Shown in pieces: positions 12,411 to 23,573 of a stretch of 64,000 nucleotides of DNA (within the stretch, counting starts at the first letter, position 1; the number at the start of each line of letters is the position of its first letter). Under the pieces are notes generated by a model that saw only the letters and a list, made by a program, of their open reading frames with translations, did not search any database and was not told where the DNA came from. Both the position numbers and the translations under genes were made by a program. This stretch comes from Corythucha ciliata (Eukaryota; Arthropoda; Insecta; Hemiptera; Tingidae): contig CM075937.1 of NCBI GenBank assembly GCA_038030265.1, forward strand, positions 46,294,198 through 46,358,197, written 5' to 3'.

Positions 12411-15267
12411 GGCTACTCGAACTATAAATTCAAGAATCAACCTGCACCAGGTGCACAAAAGTCGTGGAGCGCCTTCTGCTCACTCCCCCCTCCCCCAAGC
12501 ACTGCATAAATCACTCAAGTTCAGCTGGACATATAACCCTTTGAAAGTGGGGGGGGGGGGGGCACCTGGTTGAAACGTGTGACGAAGGGGTTCGAAGACG
12601 AGAAGAGTGCAATTATTCCAAAAGCGATAGGCTTTTATTTTGTCTGCGTGCTTGTGCACGTACAATGCCCCTTTTTTGGTTTCACCCGCATGCATCTGGA
12701 AATCTTCGAAGGACGCAAGCTGCTCTAACGCCCTCGTTCGAGGCGAACATCATTGTTCGTTTCGCGTGATTTTTTCTTTATTTCTTAAAATGTCATAAAG
12801 CTCGAGGAGACTTTTCAACTTACAATGTAGTAGTCGTTTTCTCAATCGCGACTAGTAAGAAAATCGTCATTTTTTGAACTTGACTTACAGAACCAAAATA
12901 GAAGTAAAAGTGAACTTTCCATACACAGATTCTTGCCACTAAGTCCGTTATTAAGTGGCAAAACAAGTCTGTTCAAAGACCATCGAACGTGGGATAAACG
13001 ACAAGACTGAGACAGCTTGTCTTTGCCCCCCCCCCCACCATAATAAACTCCTACCGGTGTATAATGTAGGCGTTGATTCCAAGTTCAGCTTGGTTCTAGA
13101 GCGTGAGAACTTGATTTTTATTTCCCTTTCCGTGTTCACCTATCTGTTTATAAATGATTAAGATAAGACGGTTGCAATGATAATTTATGATAATCATAGG
13201 AAATATGTTTGTAATTTTCCGGCCTTTTAAGGCGTCTAGGGATGATCGAGCAACAATTCAAAAGCACCGATTTTAGGGTCGGAGGGGGAGGGGGCTTAGC
13301 CGCACGCAATGCACATTGCGGTTAAATGAAACCGACAATTAAAAGCTTCCGGGTTTGGAAAGAAAGAATTAATATTGATTTCTCCCATGCCACATTTCTT
13401 TTTGGGTATATACTTACCCATTTAATTAAACTGACCACGAGCCATGTATTATATGTGGCTCATTTTACTTTCAAGCCCCGTGAACCAAACGCGGTCAGTG
13501 GCTTGTGCATACATTTTTGGACCAGGTGCACACATGCTGTTGCCGTGTTTCGAGTTGTTCAAATGACTTTTTTATGGTCAATACTAGCATTGAGTACAGT
13601 TCAGCCATTATTTACTGCGCTCGAGTCGTTGATGACAGTTGGCACTGAGGGGCTTGACACACTATACACGCACTAATTAGTCGCCGGGAATTGAATATGA
13701 AACGCTGTGCCCTAAAAGTATATATTAATATATATCAATATTAGTAATAATTAACCAAAGTTTTCAACAAATTTAAAATAATCACTAAAGCTAATCAAAG
13801 GAGTCTTGGTGCATGCAATTCACGTGATGACAAAAACGATCTGAAGTATACAAGCCGATTTTCAAAGTTATAAGGCAACTCCGCTAAGTTGTGACTGCAA
13901 AGGGCCGCGGTTTATAAAATTACATCAGCTCATAAGGGCACTGGTCTCTACTATTTATAGTGATTTTTTTTTCCAAGTTTTATAACATATAGAGAATATT
14001 AAGGAGAAAAAAGGCTAAACCGGCAGGGATAATCGGGTGCAGCGGTAAGAAGAGAGGAGTCTGGTCGCGTGGAAGCCAGGTGTTTTCTGGCACACGCCAC
14101 ACCTGGCCACACACACATAAGAGGGGTCCCCTTCTGGCTATGAAGAAAACAGCCGGCCTCCTCTGTGTGATTACGAAAAAAAAGGATAGCACCCTTCTTT
14201 CTTACCATCGAGCTCCTCCTCCAGGACCTGCTGGATGTTTTTTTTTAATTTTCTCCCCTCTCCCGACACACTCAAGTATTCACCAAAGATCTAGTTTTAG
14301 AACATCAAATCACCCTCCATTCCACCCCATGGCCATATGCATCCGTGCCCTTCGAAAGTCGGAGCACCCCCCCCCCCCATTTTCAATATGATTCCACAGT
14401 CTTGACACAGGAAGGAAGCATTTTTTATGACCCTTTCTTGTTCTTCTTCACCAGAATGGTGCTCTTTTGAATTCTGATTCGGGAGAAGGGCGTAGGGATC
14501 ATGATAACCACACGGTCCCGTACTCTCTCTTCTTTTGTGACGGTCATCCTGTGCGCTCAATTCATTCGACGCAAATTCAGATTGCCCAAAACCGATTAAC
14601 TTCAAGCAAACTTTTCGCTTCCTGCAAGCAATGGTGAAGTTTTAAGTACTTCCTTGTGTGTGTCAAAAGCGCCAGAAAATTTTCAAAAACTGACGCCGCA
14701 ATTTCTCGTGTTGTTGGGCTAAATATATGTTTACAATCGAATTATCATCATGTTTACTTAAGCATACATAAATCTTAAGATAACTCTGCCATTCGAGAGA
14801 GATAATGTCTCCACTTCACGAAAACGTCCATGTTTTCCATTTTTTCCCCTTGGTTTATCAGTCGATGTACTTCCTTCAATAACCATGGTAAGGGGGGGGG
14901 GTGCATCGGGCGCGGGCGTTCTGACGCATGATTTTTTCAAGTGGGACCCTCTTACCAGATTTGTCATTATAATTTATTACCTAGGCTTCCGTTTGAGGAA
15001 AATAAATATCTTACGGGTTCAAGTAGCATGAAATTCGTATAGTTGGTGATTGATTTACACTTCCCATGGCCAACAATCCACAAAGAATTATCAATTCATA
15101 CAGGTTTTCAAGTTACAAATAAGTTTCCTTTGAACAATCTTATACTGGCGCCGACAAAATGGTGCTGAGTTTGACAGACGGTAGACGGGAGTAAAGCGGT
15201 GGAGTCCTTTTTTGTGTTCAGTGTCCGGTATTTTCAGGGGGCGATTCTCGAATTTTTTAAACGATCT
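12411..15267. other. Intergenic, no gene recognised
   Basis: Contains a G14 run at 12,549-12,562, a C-run near 13,027 and scattered short open frames. The 116-residue frame at 13,326-13,676 and the overlapping frames at 13,980-14,605 have no recognisable motif. Nothing else was resolved. Confidence 0.45.
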
Positions 15268-15399
15268 GGGGCCGTATTCCGAAGCCGTGTGAAAATGCCG
15301 CAAAAAAGCGGTTGCTATGGCGGGATAATGTTATTTCTTATTCGGCGTCCTTGGATCCCGCTTGCGGCATTTTTTCCCGACCGTTCAGAATAAGGCCCC
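15268..15399. mobile_element. 132-bp MITE with GGGGCC-TATTC termini
   Basis: The left end GGGGCCGTATTCCGAA and the inverse of the right end, GGGGCCTTATTCTGAA, match and continue to a shared AATGCCGCAA, giving imperfect arms of about 37 bp. Non-coding. Target duplication not evident. Confidence 0.65.
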
Positions 15400-15819
15400 T
15401 GGTCAGTCATAAGTGCCTCCAAGTCACACTGGAACAAGTTCCTTGGCTTAGACCTGACCCCACTGCCCCTATACCTACGGTGACCAGAGGTCCTTCTTTT
15501 GGAGCCACGAGCTCACGTTCCTGTTGTCCTTTGCTTTTCTCGAAAGGACCCTAAAAGGTACTTCTTTCAAAACTGGGAACTTCTTGGGAGCTTGAAGGAC
15601 CTCGTGAAGAAAAATTGGTTGCCCCGAAATAATAATAGTCCAGGAGCACAACGTATGAAATATCCGGGTCATTTGATCGTGTCTGGCACCTGCACAGGCT
15701 TTATGGTTCAGGAGGTGACACTTCTGAGATCGCCGGACACTTTGTGCGGGACAGGGGCCCACACCAGAGCTAGATGCAGGCGAACATGCACCCCTTTGGG
15801 CCTCTCCTACACCGTTTTG

Positions 15820-16010
15820 GATCCTCCGGACGCAAACTTCGTGTTTCGGCTCTTTCAAACCCCAATTTTGTGTTCTACCTCCTTCAAAAGCCAATTTCGT
15901 GTTTTGGCCCCTTCAAAAGTCAATTTATTGTTCTTGGGGCCTTCAAATGCCAACTTCGTGTTTCGGCTCCATCAAATGCCATTATGAGTTTTGGTTCCTT
16001 CAAATACCAA
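15820..16010. repeat. Degenerate ~36-bp minisatellite
   Basis: About five diverged copies of the theme 'CCTTCAAAAGCCAATTTCGT' followed by a variable TTTTGGC part. It abuts the left end of the large family-A element at 16,011. The same theme recurs at 63,790-64,000. Confidence 0.65.
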
Positions 16011-16199
16011 TTTTAGTGCATTTCATTCTGAAAAATGCACTATTGGTCTCGTCGTGATGGTGGCAAACATGGGTCATGTCATGTTTTTTTCACGTTTCAG
16101 AACCTCTAGAACACGAATTCAGTGGTCTCCGGAATTCATATATATATATCTATATATTTCTTTATATATATATTTATATATATCTTTATGGCCGTTTCC

Positions 16200-17610
16200 T
16201 TGTTAGCACGATAACTCTCGTAGAAATTAATTTAGCGGAACGCGCTTTGGCACAAAAATCAGTAGTCATAAGACACCGGTCGGTATTGCATTTGGGCCAA
16301 ATCGGTCAAGGTGGAGGGGGGGAAAATCGGGCTTGAAGTCGTCAAAAAATCACTAAAAATCACCAGTTGATTCTAGAAGCATCATATTCGGTACGTATAC
16401 TCCATGTTAGACTAGCCTTTGATTCCCATTTTAATTTTTTGAAAAAGTCAAGGGGGAGGGGGTGGTGCCCCCGGGGTGGAAGTAAGTGTGTGGTCTTGTT
16501 AGCACGATAACTCTCGTAGAAATTAATTTAGCAGAACGCGCTTTATCTAAAAAATCAGTAGTCATAAGATCCCGGTCGGTATTGCATTTGGGCCAAATCG
16601 GTCAAGGTGGAGGGGGGGAAAATAGGGGTTGAAATGGTAAAAAAATCACTAAAAATCACCAGTTTATTCTAGAAGCATCATATTCGGTACGTATACTCCA
16701 TGTTAGACTAGCCTTTGATTCCCATTTTAGTTTTTTGAAAAAGTCAAGGGGGAGGGGGTGGTGCCCCCGTGGTGGAAGTAAGTGAGTGGTCTTGTTAGCA
16801 CGATAACTCTCGTAGAAATTAATTTAGCGGAACGCGCTTTGGCAAAAAAATCAGTAGTCATAAGACCCCGGTCGGTATTGCATTTGGGCCAAATCGGTCA
16901 AGGTGGAGGGGGGGAAAATAGGGGTTGAAATGGTAAAAAAATCACTAAAAATCACCAGTTTATTCTAGAAGCATCATATTCGGTACGTATACTCCATGTT
17001 AGACTAGCCTTTGATTCCCATTTTAATTTTTTGAAAAAGTCGAGGTGGAGGGGGTGGTGCCCCCGGGGTGGAAGTAAGTGTGTGGTCTTGTTAGCACGAT
17101 AACTCTCGTAGAAATTAATTTAGCGGAACGCGCTTTATGTAAAAAATCAGTAGTCATAAGATCCCGGTCGGTATTGCATTTGGGCCAAATCGGTCAAGGT
17201 AGAGGGGGGGGGGAAATAGGGGTTGAAATGGTAAAAAAATCACTAAAAATCACCAGTTTATTCTAGAAGCATCATATTCGGTACGTATACTCCATGTTAG
17301 ACTAGCCTTTGATTCCCATTTTAGTTTTTTTAAAAAGTCAAGGGGGAGGGGGTGGTGCCCCCGTGGTGGAAGTAAGTGTGTGGTCTTGTTAGCACGATAA
17401 CTCTCGTAGAAATTAATTTAGCGGAACGCGCTTTGGCAAAAAAATCAGTTGTCATAAGACCCCGGTCGGTATTGCATTTGGGCCAAATCGGTCAAGGTGG
17501 TGGGGGGGAAAATAGGGCTTGAAATGGTAAAAAAATCACTAAAAATCACCAGTTGATTCTAGAAGCATCATATTCGGTATGATGATTCCATTTTGAAATA
17601 GCCTTTGATT
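16200..17610 (+). repeat. 296-bp tandem repeat, about 4.8 copies
   Basis: The block TTGTTAGCACGATAACTCTC recurs at about 16,200, 16,496, 16,792, 17,088 and 17,386 (spacings 296, 296, 296, 298). Each unit carries the landmarks 'GGTCGGTATTGCATTTGGGC', 'CACCAGTT(G/T)ATTCTAGAAG' and a G-rich end 'GGGGGTGGTGCCCCC'. The mirrored right arm (18,800-19,030) has a single copy, so expansion happened in one arm only. Confidence 0.85.
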
Positions 17611-17789
17611 CCCATTAAGTTCAGCTTAAACAAACCCGGCAGCAAACAGTACGAGGGAGGGTCAAACATAAACGAAACAAATCATGGTCTCAACATTACT
17701 ACTTCTGGGACGGCTTAGGGTATCCGTATACAAAATGAAATGCACTCTTTCCGACCGCCAGCTGCCGGAGCGAAATTTTTTTGTGTTTT

Positions 17790-18640
17790 GGCAACTTTGG
17801 CAAATGACAATTTTGGTCATTTCCTAATTAGAATCAGTGGCCGAGGCAGTGGGAAGAATTAGTGGCCTCTCTCCGTCCTTTCCCTTTCATCAATCCCCCC
17901 CCCCGCCATTATAATATTTATTCTTCCCCATAACAAAATTTTGGTCTTTCTTTCGTCTGGGAAAAATCTGGTCACCCTACCATACCCCTGAGCGATGCCT
18001 CAGTCTTACAAGAATTCCCATAATGAGACTTGGCATCTGAGCAAGTTTGGTGCTGTTCGCTGTTCCTACTTCAAACGGCTGTTTTCATGATGGATTGTTG
18101 GCTTTTACATAGCGTTAAATTACGGTTTTTTCACAATTTTAGCCACGAAGTAGCCTCAAGAAACCGCGAATTGGCGTTGAGCGTTTTTTCTTCATGTTAG
18201 CAAGCACATGAGCGAATGAGGAAGGGCCAAAAACAATTTCAGCGAACTATTTTTTGAGGAACGGAGCATATTATAATCTCTATTTTAGTGTAAACGAACG
18301 TGGAAAAATAAATTTGTCCGCAAAGTCCGACCCATGAAACTTTCTCATTTTAGCAATGAATAAGGCAAAACGTTCTATTTTTCGGAGCTAGCAACTCTGT
18401 CGTTTTGGCCCCGACCAGAAAAAACGAACATTGAAATCACGTTCCTCTATAATCTATCTCAAAACCCCCACATTTTTTGGGGCCCCCTTCTGAACCACTT
18501 CAACCACGCCCCCACGCTACCTCTACAGCGGTAAGCGCTTATTGGCTTACTGTTGTACGATATCTGTCGAATATAGTCAGTCAGACAGTCGGACTGTATC
18601 CGACAGCCCGCTGCACGAATGCATGCATTGAAAGTAAAAA
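17790..18640. other. Spacer of the family-A palindrome
   Basis: Contains a reversed hAT-like end (inverse of TAGGGTGACCAGA, near 17,972) and a degenerate minisatellite of the CTCAATTTTAGCCACGAA theme at about 18,118-18,400. No gene. Confidence 0.5.
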
Positions 18641-19048
18641 AGATTCGCTCCGGCAGCTGGCGGTCGGAAAGAGTGCATTTCATTTTGTATATGGATACCC
18701 TAAGCCGTCCCAGAAGTAGTAATGTTGAGACCATGACTTGTTTCGTTAATGTTTGACCCTCCATCGTACTGTTTGCTGCCGGGTTTGTTTAAGCTGAACT
18801 TAATGGGAATCAAAGGCTACTTCAAAATGAAATCATCGTAATATAATGCTTCTGGAATCAACTGGTGATTTGTAGTGATTTTTTTACCAGTTCAAGCCAT
18901 ATTACCCCCACCCCAACCAAGTCGACCGATTTGGCCCAATGCAATACCAAACGAGGTCGTATGACTACTGATTTTTGTGCCAAAGCGCGTTCCGCTAAAT
19001 TAATTTCTTCGAGAGTTATCGCGCTAACAAGAAAACGGCCATAATATA

Positions 19049-20697
19049 CAGGGTGTTTCAGGAGGAATGTGCAATACTTTGCCATGTTGTAGAACACACC
19101 TGGACGCACCAAAAATACCATATGAGCATATGGTCGAAAGTGGTTACCTTACGAGATATCAGCATTTTCCTGTTTTTCACGCTCTTCGTGACTTTTTTAC
19201 ACAAAGAGCGGGTTCACAGCTCGCAATCCAAGTTTAGACAAAAACTAATGACTGATTCGGAAAGAGCAGAAAATTTCCTTCTCGAATCTGTCATTAGAAT
19301 GGGTTTTCGGAGTTAATTTGAACATGTAATCTGCATGCAATCACAGGAAAAATGAAATGCCAAAAATAGCAGGTGAATTTCAAGGTGGCGTACGTCAGCT
19401 GTTTTATGGTCTCATGAGTGGCAAAATTGATGAAAACTTCTCCATTCGATGGCCTTTCGAATGGTGTATTACAAACCGTATTTACGTGAACCATGAGGGC
19501 AGCAGGCACGCTAGAAACAGAAAAAACGTAGGAAAATGGTCGTATTGGAGCGATAATCACTTGGAATTATGTCCTTAGCGGACCCCTGTAATTTGCAAAA
19601 TAAGACGGCTATGGGATATGGTGGTATGCTAACTTCATCTAGGGGCGGTGAGACATGAATTCAAATGTGAAGGTTAGTTTCTCAGCCACCACCCCTACGG
19701 ATGGATCCATAATTATTGTTACTTCAACCACTTGTCACCGCCGGCCGTCAAGCCCGGAGGTGGTGGTAGATTCCTTGTCCTTGACTCGGCGTTCATACTA
19801 ATTTTTCCACTTCCCTTGAGAATCACGCCAAGTCTCCCGTTCTTTAATGAAAAGAGCCCAGAGACCCGTCACATAAGAAGCGTGGTCGCCTTTTTATGCA
19901 TTTCATACCTCATGTGGACATGAAAAATAATTCTAGCCATCATGAGAGGGGGTTATGATGGCGATGGAAGGGAGCGGGAAAACCACATGGGTCCCAGATT
20001 ACTACTATCTGCGTGGCTATAGCTATGTATCAAAAATTATTGATTCATTAGAGGGAGGGGGGGTGAGCACTCTGCCCTTCTTAGTAGAGCACGCCGAGAG
20101 GCCATACCGCCGTTGAAATGAAGTTACTCCCATAGACTGAATCGTATTTTGAAAATTAGAGGGTCTGCTAAGTACATAATTCCAAGTGATTATCGCTCCA
20201 ATACGACCATTTTCCTACGTTTTTTCTGTTTCTAGCGTGCCTGCTGCCCTCATGGTTCACGTAAATACGGTTTGTAATACACGATTCGAAAGGCCATCGA
20301 ATGGAGAAGTTTTCATCAATTTTGCCACTCATGAGACCATAAAACAGCTGACGTACGCCACCTTGAAATTCACCTGCTATTTTTGGCATTTCATTTTTCC
20401 TGTGATTGCATGCAGATTACATGTTCAAATTAACTCCGAAAACCCATTCTAATGACAGATTCGAGAAGGAAATTTTCTGCTCTTTCCGAATCAGTCATTA
20501 GTTTTTGTCTAAACTTGGATTGCGAGCTGTGAACCCGCTCTTTGTGTAAAAAAGTCACGAAGAGCGTGAAAAACAGGAAAATGCCGATATCTCGTAAGGT
20601 AACCACTTTCGACCATACGCTCATATGGTATTTTTGGTGCGTCCAGGTGCGTACTACAACATGGCAAAGTATTGCACATTCCTCCTGAAACACCCTG
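19049..20697. mobile_element. Mariner-like inverted-repeat element, family B
   Basis: Ends read CAGGGTGTTTCAGGAGGAAT with the exact inverse at the right, each next to TA. The inverted arms are about 520 bp (19,049-19,570 and 20,170-20,697) and nearly identical; open frames of 88, 73 and 87 residues are therefore duplicated in mirror image and are not genes. The 600-bp spacer is non-coding. It was inserted into the TA-rich stretch of the right arm of the family-A element. Non-autonomous. Confidence 0.8.
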
Positions 20698-20707
20698 TAT
20701 ATGTATA

Positions 20708-22408
20708 CAGGGTGTTTGGTAAGTCGACGGCAATAATGCAGGGGATTTTTCTAGGTCCAAAATGGACCAAAAAAGTCCATATAAACATACGTCCGATTTC
20801 CAACCACTTTCGAGATAATCGATATTTTAGTATTTTTAGCCATAACGTTGGTTTTATTGGATTCAGCGCTCATAAGTCGAGAACAGTTACACGTACATTA
20901 AATCTGAGGGCACTACCGAAAAGAGCAGACATTTTTCAGTGGGAATTGGTACAGTCATGCCCGAAAGTAGTTGCACTTTTCCAGTGACCAGTCAGATTGT
21001 GGAGATTTGCACAGATTTTAGGCAGTTAGCCGTAACTTGATTGCATGATAGCGAATCTTGAAATGCCATCCAGGTTTGGCAAATTTCACAAAAACTTGCC
21101 TTATTAGTGAGGATCAAAGTACCAAACTCAGATTATCGCACCTCTTTGTAAAATTTTGAAGAAATGAACACATGTCCAGCGAAAAGTGCTTGTTTGGGTG
21201 TTCTTTGCAGTAGGCCTTTGCGAAGAAATGAAGGTGAAAAAATTGAATTAAACACACTACTTCTTACTTAAAATGAAAATAGAACTTCTTTTAGACCTTA
21301 ATCAAGGTCAGCGATGCAAAATAAAAACTTCTCGTAGTGTATTTGAACTTTATTCAGAACGATTTGCCCCATTCAATGCAAAATCTGGGGGAAGATATTC
21401 GTCGAAGCCTTATTCTTAACTTGATCGTGCCCCCCCCCCTATAATTGATCGAATTTCTCCAGCATTTGGATAGAAGTCATGATATTCCACTATGAATTCC
21501 ACTACCACTTCGATCGCCGGCCATGGCGCCCATGGATTTCCACGTCTGGGGTTTGGTAAAAGACCGTGTTTACTGCATCAAGAGGAGCTTCGAAGAAAGA
21601 TTACAGGAGCTTTTGAGGCCCTTCGAGCCGACATTTCTCCTCGCGTGACAGTGGGTGCCACGAGAAAAAGGGCAAGAGCCTGCCTTTTGGACATTGTGAA
21701 AATGTATTGTAAAAAAAGAAGTTTTAGGTAATTTATATGTTATTTTATTTACTAATTGTTATGAATTGGTGCAATAACGCTATTAATGTTTTTATTTTGC
21801 ACCGCTGACCACGATTAGACCTACAAGAAGCTTTATTATCATTTTAGGAGAAATAATAGTGTGCTTGATTCCATTTTTCACTTTCATTTATTTACAAAGA
21901 CCTATTGCAAAGAACACCCAAAAAAGCACTTTTAGCTCGAAATGTCTTCATTTTTCCAAACTTTTACGAAGGGGTGCGATGATGTGGGTTTGGTATTTTC
22001 ATCCTCACTAATCAGGGAAGTTTTTGTGAAATTTGCCAAACCTGGATATCATTTCAAGATTCGCTATCATGCATTCAAGTTACGGCTAAACTGCCTAAAA
22101 TCGGTACAAATCTCCACAATCTGACTGGTTACTGGAAAAGTGCGACTACTTTCGGAGATAACTGTACCAATTCCCACTGAAAAATGTCTGCTCTTTTGGG
22201 TAGTGCCCTCAGATTTAATGTACGTGGAGCTATTCTCGACTTATAAGCGCTGAATCCAATAAAATTAACGTTATGGTTAAAAATACTAAAATATCGATTA
22301 TCTCGAAAATGGTTGGAAATCGGACGTATGTTTATATGGACTTTTTTGGTCCATTTTGGACCTAGAAGAACCCCCTGCATTATTGCCGTCGACTTACCAA
22401 ACACCCTG
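20708..22408 (+). mobile_element. Mariner-like inverted-repeat element, family C
   Basis: Ends read CAGGGTGTTTGGTAAGTCGA and its inverse, flanked by TA. The inverted arms are about 480 bp long with scattered mismatches (for example 20,708-21,060 against 22,070-22,408). It lies 10 bp from family B in the same TA microsatellite. Unlike family B it retains a remnant of a DDD/E transposase near 21,500, so it is a decayed or internally deleted autonomous element. Confidence 0.8.
21502..21730 (+). pseudogene. Mariner-type transposase C-terminal relic
   Basis: In the frame containing ATG 21,523 the translation includes LRSPAMAPMDFHVWG then LVKDRVY, matching the block around the last catalytic Asp of mariner/IS630-type transposases (normally S-P-D-L-x-P-x-D-F-x-L-W-G followed by K-x-x-V-Y). 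The expected catalytic Asp in S-P-D is Ala here. An in-frame stop follows within about 35 codons. No N-terminal helix-turn-helix region was found between the arms. The remnant cannot be functional. Confidence 0.7.
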
Positions 22409-22538
22409 TATATGAATTATGGAGACCACTGAATTCGTGTTCTAGAGGTTCTGAAACGTGAAAAAACATGACATGACCCATGTTTGCCACCATCACGACG
22501 AGACCAATAGTGCATTTTCAGAATGAAATGCACTAAAA

Positions 22539-22734
22539 GCGTCACGACTACGAGTAGTTGGCAATTGACAAAGTAATTCAATTACAGCAATTGTATTATA
22601 TACTACATATTACGAATAGTAATTATTCGTGGAAGTACTAAGTTATTTGTAAATTGTAATTAATCCTCTCTTTGAGAAGTAATTTGTAATTAATTACTCG
22701 AAATGCTGTATTTTACCCACCCCTTTCCGTTCTT
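22539..22734. other. AT-rich interval between two elements
   Basis: Contains imperfect repeats of 'AATTGTAATTAAT' and 'AGTAATT'. No gene. Confidence 0.4.
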
Positions 22735-23573
22735 AAGGTGGGATTCCTGTGCTGCGACAGTAACGACTGAGGCTGCGCGATCAGAGACGTGCGGTCCAAG
22801 TCGCTTGGTTAGCGCGCCTCGATGGTGTAATGGATACAATGCTCGCTTCACAACCCAGCGGGCCAGTGTTCGAATCCAGCCATTGCCCATTACACTATAA
22901 GGCTGCGGCGAGCTGTGACACGGCACACTCGGCTTCGTGTAGGCGTTCCCGGCGATGTGCGTTCAACAAACCGCGCACTTAGTGTGGCGACCCCGACAAA
23001 AAACAAAAAAAATCGCTTGGTTGAATTCCTAATGGACGACTACAGCCGCTGCAACAAGAACCTCATGGGCCATGGATCGTTTTTTGACGGCGTATTCTTT
23101 ACTTGATAATAATCATAACTGGTCCAGCGTCAAAAACATAAAACAAATCCGTAGTACGCCATCAGAAGCGAAGAGGGGATCCAAGCAACTTTCTTTCAGA
23201 GACATTTTTTGACAGATGAATCTATGTTCAGGATGTCCTTCCGGTTTCAATTAAATAAACCAGTTCAATTGCGCTTTGTTCTTAATTGAAAGTGTTTGGC
23301 ATGTCACCTCATGTTATGAAGTGAAACGGGTCATCAGCCCTGCCGAAAAACTAGTGCACTGTAAAAAAAACTCTTTCAAGCTGCAACGACGGGTGCGACT
23401 GAACTGCTCATGTCAGCAGTCGAGACTCGCTGCTCAAGCCGCATCCTCGAGATCACATCAGCCGTGCGGTTCGAAACGCTTTATAGGTAAGGGGATATGT
23501 TACTTAACATACGACTCACTTTAATAGCCGCGCGCCTGCAGTCGCAGCATCGGAATCCCACCTTTTGACAAAA
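22735..23573. mobile_element. Non-autonomous element with AAGGTGGGATTCC inverted ends
   Basis: AAGGTGGGATTCC followed by GTGCTGCGAC at the left is mirrored at 23,548-23,573 with one or two mismatches, giving terminal inverted repeats of about 25 bp. The interior is non-coding and is interrupted by a SINE at 22,811-23,012. The target duplication is not clear (both flanks are T-rich). Superfamily unknown. Confidence 0.6.
22811..23012 (+). mobile_element. tRNA-derived SINE with intact pol III boxes and target duplication
   Basis: The head has an A box TGGTGTAATGG (22,823-22,833) and a B box GTTCGAATCC (22,868-22,877) at tRNA-like spacing. The body of about 120 bp ends in an A-rich tail (CAAAAAACAAAAAAAA). 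The insert is flanked by the exact 10-bp direct repeat TCGCTTGGTT (22,801-22,810 and 23,013-23,022), the hallmark of LINE-assisted retrotransposition. The head does not fold into a fully paired cloverleaf (acceptor and T stems have mismatches), so it is a SINE head, not a tRNA gene. Confidence 0.85.

Larger units (their letters stand above)
16011..22538. mobile_element. Family-A long-palindrome element with nested insertions
   Basis: The left end TTTTAGTGCATTTCATTCTG is mirrored exactly at 22,538. The left arm runs 16,011 to about 17,790: terminal 130 bp, TA microsatellite, five 296-bp units, and a unique block. The right arm is in two parts: about 18,640-19,048 mirrors the unique block plus one unit, and 22,409-22,538 mirrors the terminal 130 bp. 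Between the two right-arm parts sit two complete mariner-like elements (19,049-20,697 and 20,708-22,408), both inserted into the TA microsatellite. The terminus also contains its own hairpin (TAGTGCATTT...AAATGCACTA). No protein typical of a transposase is encoded by this element; the superfamily is unknown. Confidence 0.75.

Noticed and set aside
13326..13676. 116-residue open frame as a host gene
   Set aside because: No recognised motif, no splice context, and surroundings are repeat-rich.
15475..15987. Overlapping 139- and 162-codon frames on opposite strands
   Set aside because: They overlap the minisatellite at 15,820 and each other; composition, not coding, explains their length.
16200..17610. 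CRISPR-like or satellite array of a host locus
   Set aside because: The 296-bp units are contiguous without spacers and lie inside an arm of a transposable element.
19294..20693. Paired open frames of 73-88 codons occurring twice
   Set aside because: They are mirror images in the two arms of the family-B palindrome and have no domain.
22811..22900. A tRNA gene
   Set aside because: A and B boxes are good, but acceptor and T stems do not pair and the segment is joined to a SINE body with an A-tail and target duplication.
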